Program-made: the position numbers and the translations under genes | From: Lutraria lutraria | Lineage: Eukaryota; Mollusca; Bivalvia; Venerida; Mactridae | Reading direction: 5' to 3' | NCBI GenBank assembly: GCA_964023205.1 | Contig: OZ026841.1 | Coordinates: 27,718,899-27,782,898, forward strand | DNA: 64,000 bases | Shown: positions 58,157 through 64,000 of the stretch, piece by piece | How the letters are laid out: every line of letters begins with the position of its first letter | How positions within the stretch are numbered: the stretch's first letter is position 1 | Notes under the pieces: model-generated | Told to the model about the DNA's origin: nothing | The model's input: the letters and a program-made list of their open reading frames with translations, nothing else | Database searches by the model: none

Positions 58157-59354
58157 ATGTCGAAACTTGAAAAAACGCCGCAACGCGCAATATTGCTTTT
58201 TTGCTACAAGCTCTGAAAATCGCCTTTAGAAACAGTAGAAATTGTAAACGGGACATATGGTGATAAATCAGTTAATAGAAGACTTGTTTATAGATGGTAT
58301 GAGCGATTTCGAGAGGGAGATGAGTCCCTGGAGGATCACACAAGGGCCGGAAGGCCAGCAATACGGACAGACGCGAACGTCAACGTTGTTTCCGACGCAA
58401 TTGAGGAGGATCGGCGTATTACTGTTGGGACACTCTCTGAACGCACGGGTTTCAGTTAAGGCACTGTGCAGCGTATACTCACCGAAAACTTGAAGATGAG
58501 ACGTGTGAGCGCTAGGTGGGTGCCTCGTTTGCTCACTGATGAACAAATGTTACGGCGCGTGCAAGAATCTGAGAAGTTTCTAAGGCGATACAATCGAGAG
58601 GGTGATCAGTTTCTCAGAAAGATTATCACAGTTGATGAAACCTGGCTTTTCTACTACGACCCGGAGACCAAAATGCAGAGTAGCCAGTGGAAACGAGACA
58701 GCTCCCCTCCTCCTAAGAAGGCGCGTGTGTCCAAGACGATAGGCAAACACATGTTTATTGTGTTTTTCGACATGGATGGAGTTGTATTGAGCCACGCCGT
58801 ACCGAAGGGGCAATCCGTCAATGCATCCTATTATTGTAAGGTAATTATACTTCTTTTAAATTCATTTAAGTCGATCATACTGAGTACTAAAGAAATATTA
58901 ATAGTTATGAATTACATTTGTAAATAAAACACATTATTTATTAAGCTTGTGTTTCGATTGTACACTTCAGGTCCTGACGCGTGATCTGATGACGGCGCTG
59001 CGGAAGAAACGGAACCACTTCTACACAGACATCGATGGTTGTATATTACACCATGACAACGCCACTCCACACACTGCGCACGAGACACGTTTGAACATGG
59101 ATGTCCTCGGGATACAGACACTTTCCCACCCGCCATACAGCCCGGACTTGGCTCCGTGCGACTTTGCTCTGTTTCCATATCTGAAGGGAGAGCTAAGGGG
59201 GCAACGTTTCGATAACCTACAAGAACTGCAGACAGAGAGTAACCGCATTCTCTCTAGACTCCCATCCAAATGGTTTGATTAAGTGTTTCAGAAGTGGATT
59301 GCACGACACAGGCATTGTATTGAGTGCGCTGGTCGCTATTTTGAGAAGGAGTAA
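58157..59354 (+). pseudogene. Mariner transposase (DD34D), with a GT-AG insertion and three nonsense codons
   Basis: ATG at 58157, final TAA at 59352. The N-terminal part has the helix-turn-helix region ('RRLVYRWYERFREGDESLED', 'AGRPAIRTD'). The catalytic Asp residues are at 58634 (VDETW), 59055 (HHDNATPH) and 59160 (YSPDLAPCDF), with exactly 34 residues between the last two. Nonsense codons are TGA at 58214, TAA at 58457 and TAA at 59280. The frame is interrupted at 58841-58970 by a 130-bp segment with GT and AG ends, after which the protein resumes as 'VLTRDLMTALRKKR'. Apart from these, there are no frameshifts. It cannot make a full protein as it stands. Confidence 0.9.
58841..58970 (+). 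other. Putative 130-bp intron in the mariner transposase
   Basis: Starts 'gtaattatacttctttt' after AAG, ends 'cgattgtacacttcag'. It is AT-rich unlike its flanks, and removing it restores the transposase frame between 'NASYYCK' and 'VLTRDL'. Confidence 0.65.
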
Positions 59355-59759
59355 CGCTACGGCGTCGAGTGAATTGTAAAATAACGTTGTTGACGTCGTT
59401 GGTGTGCGGCGATGGTCGCTCATATGTTTCAGACAATACATTGTAATTTATGTAAGTATTTGTTACTTGTACACCAAATTTTGTATAGTATTTTGTAATA
59501 CATTAATTTACATGTACACCGACTTTGATTGTTATATCTTAAATACAGGCCGAGTTACAGAGGCAGTGACAAAACTTTTGGATCCCCCCTCGTACATTTG
59601 TATACTATGTCAATACTAGTGGCTAGTGACCGTACAACAATATATACAGAAAAAGATAAATTTGGTTTATAAATCAGAACCATTGACAATGACAACTGTC
59701 TCTTTTGAAAAATCATATATACAAAGATTATCCATTCACATGTATGATTTTTTTTTCAG

Positions 59760-59874
59760 CAAGCTGATATCGGAGATGGCGCTGAAGATGATCACGACGA
59801 TGAATTCACTGACGCTAGAGAGACACTCTCAACAGAATCCCCATCACATGGAAAAGGCGGAGCTTCAGCTATTG
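59760..59874 (+). CDS. HECT-like gene, exon 4
   Basis: 115 bases, phase 0 to 1, acceptor 'gatttttttttcag', donor GTAAGG, open: 'QADIGDGAEDDHDDEFTDAR' then 'ETLSTESPSHGKGG'. Very acidic, probably a disordered linker before the HECT-like part. Confidence 0.65.
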
Positions 59875-62640
59875 GTAAGGTGTTAATCCCTTATTTTCCT
59901 CAAACCCACTATGCTATGAGGATCTGAAGACAACCTGTAGAAGTTCACCGTAGGTGACCTTTTCCACTAGCCAATCAGTGCCTTAATTTCATAATTCTTA
60001 AAGTGATCTGTTTTTATTTTTAACTGCAGTAAAAAACAATATTTGACTTGTAGTTATCACAAACACCTATTCTTACACAACTAAATGTAATGAATAGCGC
60101 CCATGTGACAAATGCGTGTTTATTAAATTTTCTATACTACTATGTTCGAATGGTTGCAGACAAATATGTTATACATAATTTAACGTTTACTAACGTTTAA
60201 ATAACATCGTCAGGTAGAGAGTTCTTTCGGCCAAAGTACCTATGAAATGAGTTATACGATTGGCTGAATTATAAATAGATATAAATAGTGATAATGGAAA
60301 TTCCAACTTTTGAAAATAGAAACTGGTATAGGCCGTCATCAGATCTTGCCGTAAGGAAGATCGAATACTTTAGTCAGATTGCTTATTTTCAACATGGTTC
60401 AAAGTTATTTTCTGTTAAAGTTGAAGCATGCTTATTTCTGCTCCGGACAATCAGTACTAGACAATATTTGTTAAAGTGTTCGTGCAAGTACAAGTATAGA
60501 TCTAAGTTACCACTAATGGTATTGCACTAAAACTTCCCACTTGCCTTTAGAGAGAACATATAAAGTTACTGGCCATCGTATCAAATTCAGCGCTTTTTAA
60601 CCTTGAAGTTTGTTAGTTATCTCTGTACATGTAGGCATTGTTGTTATTTCTTTGAATTTCACTGTGTTATCGCCATCAAAAGTCAAGGCAATTGAACCAG
60701 TAGTAAAACTTAACTATTCGGTCACTGACCTATCTATACAATGTTCGCATATAGCGATATTGAACTGAAGGACAGGCCCATAACTGTATGAAATGGGTGC
60801 CTTTTTTCGTCTTGAGACCCAGAATGAGAATGAGACTAAATGCATTTCCATACGTCCACAAATGTCATACACATAAACATTTAAGCTCTAAAACCCTCAT
60901 ATATTGGCTAGATATGAAATCTACACGTTACATCCTTATTAGTCAATCATTTTATAATATTTATTGACAAAATCACGGGCGTATCTTATACACTTATTGA
61001 TTTCATTTAAATTTAATTCTCTGTCTATCTCATCGAATACTACAAAATTATCCATCTAAATATCATTGGTTTAACATAATTATGTCTTCATCGGGTTGAA
61101 AGGTTCTGGGTCTGAGTCATTCTTTGATCTACACTAGATGTAGTCATTAATAGGATGCAAAAATATTTTACTGTAGTTATCATCAGTCATTTTAGACCAT
61201 AACTCAACATTTAACTGAATATGAAGAATGAATCATGAATAAATCATTGATTCAACACGAGCTTTTGTGTTATAATGGAATTGGGTTACTAGGAATTGAA
61301 AGTTATATACAACCATAAAAAGACCAATGGTTAGAAATATAACCTCACTTTATCATATAAAGTCAAATAATTGACCCGGTGAAACAGGCCAATCCCCTCG
61401 GGCCACTTTTCACCGGATTGAATGGTTGTCTTTGTCATTTCTCTCCACCAGACCAGTTTTCACCCATTTTTTTCATTTTATAAATCTACATCTTTCGACT
61501 AACATTTCTTCCCAGGCCACTCAAACTCTCACCGCCATTAAAAAAAGTTCTTATATGATTAGGTTTGTAGGTAAATACTCGCCCTTATAAATGTTCTTAT
61601 TGCTGAGTGTATACCTTCATATGACTTGTATGTTCATATTTCTGAGTCAATACTTTAATGAGTATGTTCATTATGTCTTAGCCTATACTTACTTCATATT
61701 TATGATCGAATATTTACGTCCTTATGTTCATATTAATAAGTTTATACTTACATCTGTATGTTCATATTTCTTATTTATACTTACGTCTGTATGTTCATAT
61801 TACTGAGTTTATACTTACATCTGTATGTTCATATTACTTATTTATACTTACGTCTGTATGTTCATATTACTGAGTTTATACTTACATCTGTATGTTCATA
61901 TTACTGAGTTTATACTTACGTCTGTATGTTCATATTACTTATTTATACTTACATCTGTATGTTCATATTACTGAGTTTATACTTACATCTGTATGTTCAT
62001 ATTACTGAGTTTATCCTTACATCTGTATGTTCATATTACTGAGTTTATACTTACGTATGTATAAACATATTTCGGTTTTTATACTTACATTTGTATGTTC
62101 ATATTACTAAGTTTATACTTACTTACGACTGTGTGTTCATATTTCTGAGTTTATATTTACTATGTATGTACATATATCAGAGTTTATACTTACGGCTGAA
62201 ATGTACATATTTATGAGTCTATATTATGATGTTTACAATTGCATTAAATAACTTTATACTATTTATCAACAAGGCCTGTTTGGACTTACGCTATTATTAA
62301 GAGAATGTTTATTAACATGTCCATCCTAAGTTTAATTAACCTTACTCGAAAAATTATGACAGAATCCAATTTGATGCAGTCTGATGGACGGATAAACCTA
62401 TGTAATTCATAATTATTATATTACATAATATGTCCCCTCTTGTGTATACATCGGTAGAGTACTGACTAAAAATGAAAAAGGAACATAATGCAATACTGTT
62501 ATCGGAAGGTCTTACATTAAAGATGATGTATGATTTAAATTAAATTCATGAACTTAGTATTAGGAAACTTATACTGTCATAGACCTTTATAAACAAGCAA
62601 TTATATAATATTATATATATTTTTAAAATTATTTTTATAG
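59875..62640. other. Long intron of the HECT-like gene
   Basis: 2.8 kb with no coding signal. It contains the minisatellite at 61590-62200; the 80-codon frame at 60288-60530 has no support. 61378-61520 has 'ggtgaaacaggccaatcccc' and 'ggccacttttcaccgg' in a loose inverted arrangement. Confidence 0.5.
61590..62200 (+). repeat. Minisatellite, 33-34 bp unit
   Basis: The unit 'tatgttcatattactgagtt' plus 'tatacttacatctg' repeats about 15 times, with an alternating variant 'acttatttatacttacgtctg' of 33 bp. Copies at the edges are more diverged than those at the centre. Confidence 0.95.
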
Positions 62641-63690
62641 CCTTTGATGAGTTGCTGACTCGGACAGCTGGTGTTAGAGAGAACCTTTTACCTGAAGAGA
62701 AAATTACCGTTTGAAGAGAACTTGTGAATGATCTCATTGACGCCTACCAGTCAGACTCGGACCTTCAACACCATCACATCCAAATGAAGGTCGAAGGAGA
62801 GCCAGCCCTAGATTTGGATGGAGTGAAGTTGGAGGTATATTGTACCTTTTTTATGATGGTAACAGAGAGATTTTTTAGTGGCGTCTCCCAGTGTGTGCCA
62901 AGAATGGACCCAGAATTGGTATGTGCTGAAATGTTTCATCTGCTGGGGAAAGTCTTGGTACACGCATTTGTACTTGTGGGTTATTTCCCCATACACATAT
63001 GCCAGGCGTCTGTGGTGGCAGTTCTGACAAGAACGTGTTCGTTAGAAATCATCATGTCTCTAAATGATTACATCAGCCCACAAAATAAGAAATCCTTAAA
63101 GGAAGTGATGTGTGATGAGGAGTTGACAGCAGCAGACCAATTGACACTAATGTCATTTTTTGCAGATAACGGTATGACATGGACACTACCTCTCAATGAG
63201 TATCGACAGTGTATTCAACGGTGTGCGGAAATGACCCTTGTTTACAAACCACTATATGCTCTAGGATCTATGTTCCAGGGTATGAACACCTATCCCGGGT
63301 TGTGGGTCGGCGTCGGGGAAGAAACAATCACTGAAATATATAGGATGATGACGCCTACCGTCCAGGAAGTTCTTCAATGTTTGAAGTTAGAACATTCAGA
63401 CGATGCAATACTTAGGACAGCTGAAGAGCGCGTGAAGAACTTCCTGGAACATTGTATAGAGCATGTGGTTTGTGAGCAAGGGCTTCCCAAGTTAGTTCAA
63501 TATTGGACTGTGTGTGCCCTACTTACATGTTGCGTTTAATTCCCAGGAGGGCGTCATGCGACGTCTGTTTGTGAATGCGTGTGTCGCGCAGTTAAATCTC
63601 AGTAGAATGTCTGTATCTGTGGGAGAAATTGTTGAAGAATTTAACATGTACATCAACAGTACTGCTGCTGCTGAGTTTGATAGCTCATGA
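62641..63690 (+). pseudogene. HECT-like E3 ubiquitin ligase, last exon, broken
   Basis: Acceptor 'tttttatag', phase 1. Reads 'FDELLTRTAGVRENLLPEEK', 'ITV', TGA (62712), 'RELVNDLIDAYQSD', then a HECT-like N-lobe: 'MKVEGEPALDLDGVKLEVY', 'FSGVSQCV', 'AEMFHLLGKVLVHAFVLVGY'. The C-lobe is read after a frame change near 63508: 'LHVAFNSQEGVMRRLFVNAC' and 'VAQLNLS', ending 'SVGEIVEEFNMYINS' and TGA. The Cys at 63580-63582 takes the place of the catalytic HECT Cys (usual context V-FN...R-P-A-TC...L-LP). HECT ligases pass ubiquitin from an E2 through this Cys to the substrate. The frameshift separates the Cys from the N-lobe. Confidence 0.7.
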
Positions 63691-64000
63691 ACACTGTAAT
63701 TATGCAATAGGATATCTTTGTTGTAATGTTGTTATTAAAAGTGTTGTTTTTTTCCACAAAAATGTTTAAGGTATTAGATGTATAATGCATTACCTCCATT
63801 TTGAAAAGTACTCAATTTCATCATTTTACGTACAATTGACAAATTCCTTGAGGGCTATGGGTTCAAACCTCACTGGGACCAAATTTTTTTCTTCTTTTTT
63901 TTAGTTTTTTGGTTATGTTTTGTACTAAGAACATGAATTAACACAGTAATATGAAGGAAAATATATATTTAAAAATATTTTGTTTAGATTATAGGAATTT
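63691..64000. other. 3' flank of the HECT-like gene
   Basis: ATTAAA at about 63733 could be a poly(A) signal. The sequence 'gggttcaaacctcactggga' near 63859 resembles a tRNA B box but has no tRNA around it. Otherwise AT-rich. Confidence 0.4.

Larger units (their letters stand above)
57771..59592 (+). mobile_element. Full-length mariner-family transposon, 1822 bp
   Basis: The terminal inverted repeats start 'cgaggggtgatccaaaagtt' and match 29 of 30 bases; TA duplications flank at 57769-57770 and 59593-59594. One transposase gene lies inside, on the plus strand. It sits within an intron of the HECT-like gene, in the same orientation. Confidence 0.95.

Noticed and set aside
58947..59282. Separate 111-codon gene
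   Set aside because: It is the second half of the mariner transposase after the 130-bp insertion.

Overview
The window looks like nuclear DNA of a marine bivalve mollusc. It is AT-rich, with GT-AG introns and exons of about 30-260 bases. It carries dispersed repeats of a kind I associate with bivalve genomes, such as the family built on 'aactaggtcaccaggtca' that opens with 'agctcacatgtcac'. It also holds relics of mariner, hAT, Harbinger and L1-like elements. I see no operons or other prokaryotic features. The species call rests on repeat style only.

Left part (1-13 kb). A minus-strand gene ends here. Its last four recognisable exons (7296-7177, 5808-5678, 4924-4866, 3270-3048) join in a consistent reading frame and end at a TGA with an AATAAA about 185 bases on. 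I do not recognise the product with confidence. Around it lie dispersed repeats, hairpins and short TA-flanked elements.

Centre (13-38 kb). A head-to-tail array of a 912-919 bp unit fills about 17.3-31.05 kb, with an older unit at 15.6 kb. Each unit holds, on the minus strand, a 144-bp exon (phase 1 at both ends) between a pyrimidine-rich CAG acceptor and a GTAAGT donor. There are 17 copies: 16 full length, one frameshifted. A diverged terminal exon with a stop codon (13239-13184) and an AATAAA (12997-12992) lie downstream. Candidate 5' exons lie at 32.0, 32.7 and 38.1 kb. The simplest reading is one minus-strand gene encoding a protein of many 48-residue repeats that has grown by unequal exchange. 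Each unit also carries a second exon-like block that is closed in every frame, so including it would end translation. The protein repeat is not one I recognise.

Right-centre (36.9-54.5 kb). This is mobile and repetitive DNA: a fold-back element with GGTACC-rich ends, a tRNA-derived SINE, a tRNA-like gene, an LTR-like block, a 942-bp TA-flanked element whose uninterrupted target is visible at 10.37 kb, three minisatellites, an L1-like retrotransposon broken into rearranged pieces, and a Harbinger transposase fragment with in-frame stops.

Right end (55.4-63.7 kb). A plus-strand five-exon gene encodes a HECT-like domain at its C-terminus. Its phases fit throughout, but it carries two in-frame TGA codons and one frameshift. 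Two of its introns hold complete mobile elements: an hAT-type element with an exact 8-bp target duplication, and a 1.8-kb mariner whose transposase has a 130-bp GT-AG insertion and three nonsense codons. The gene is probably dead.
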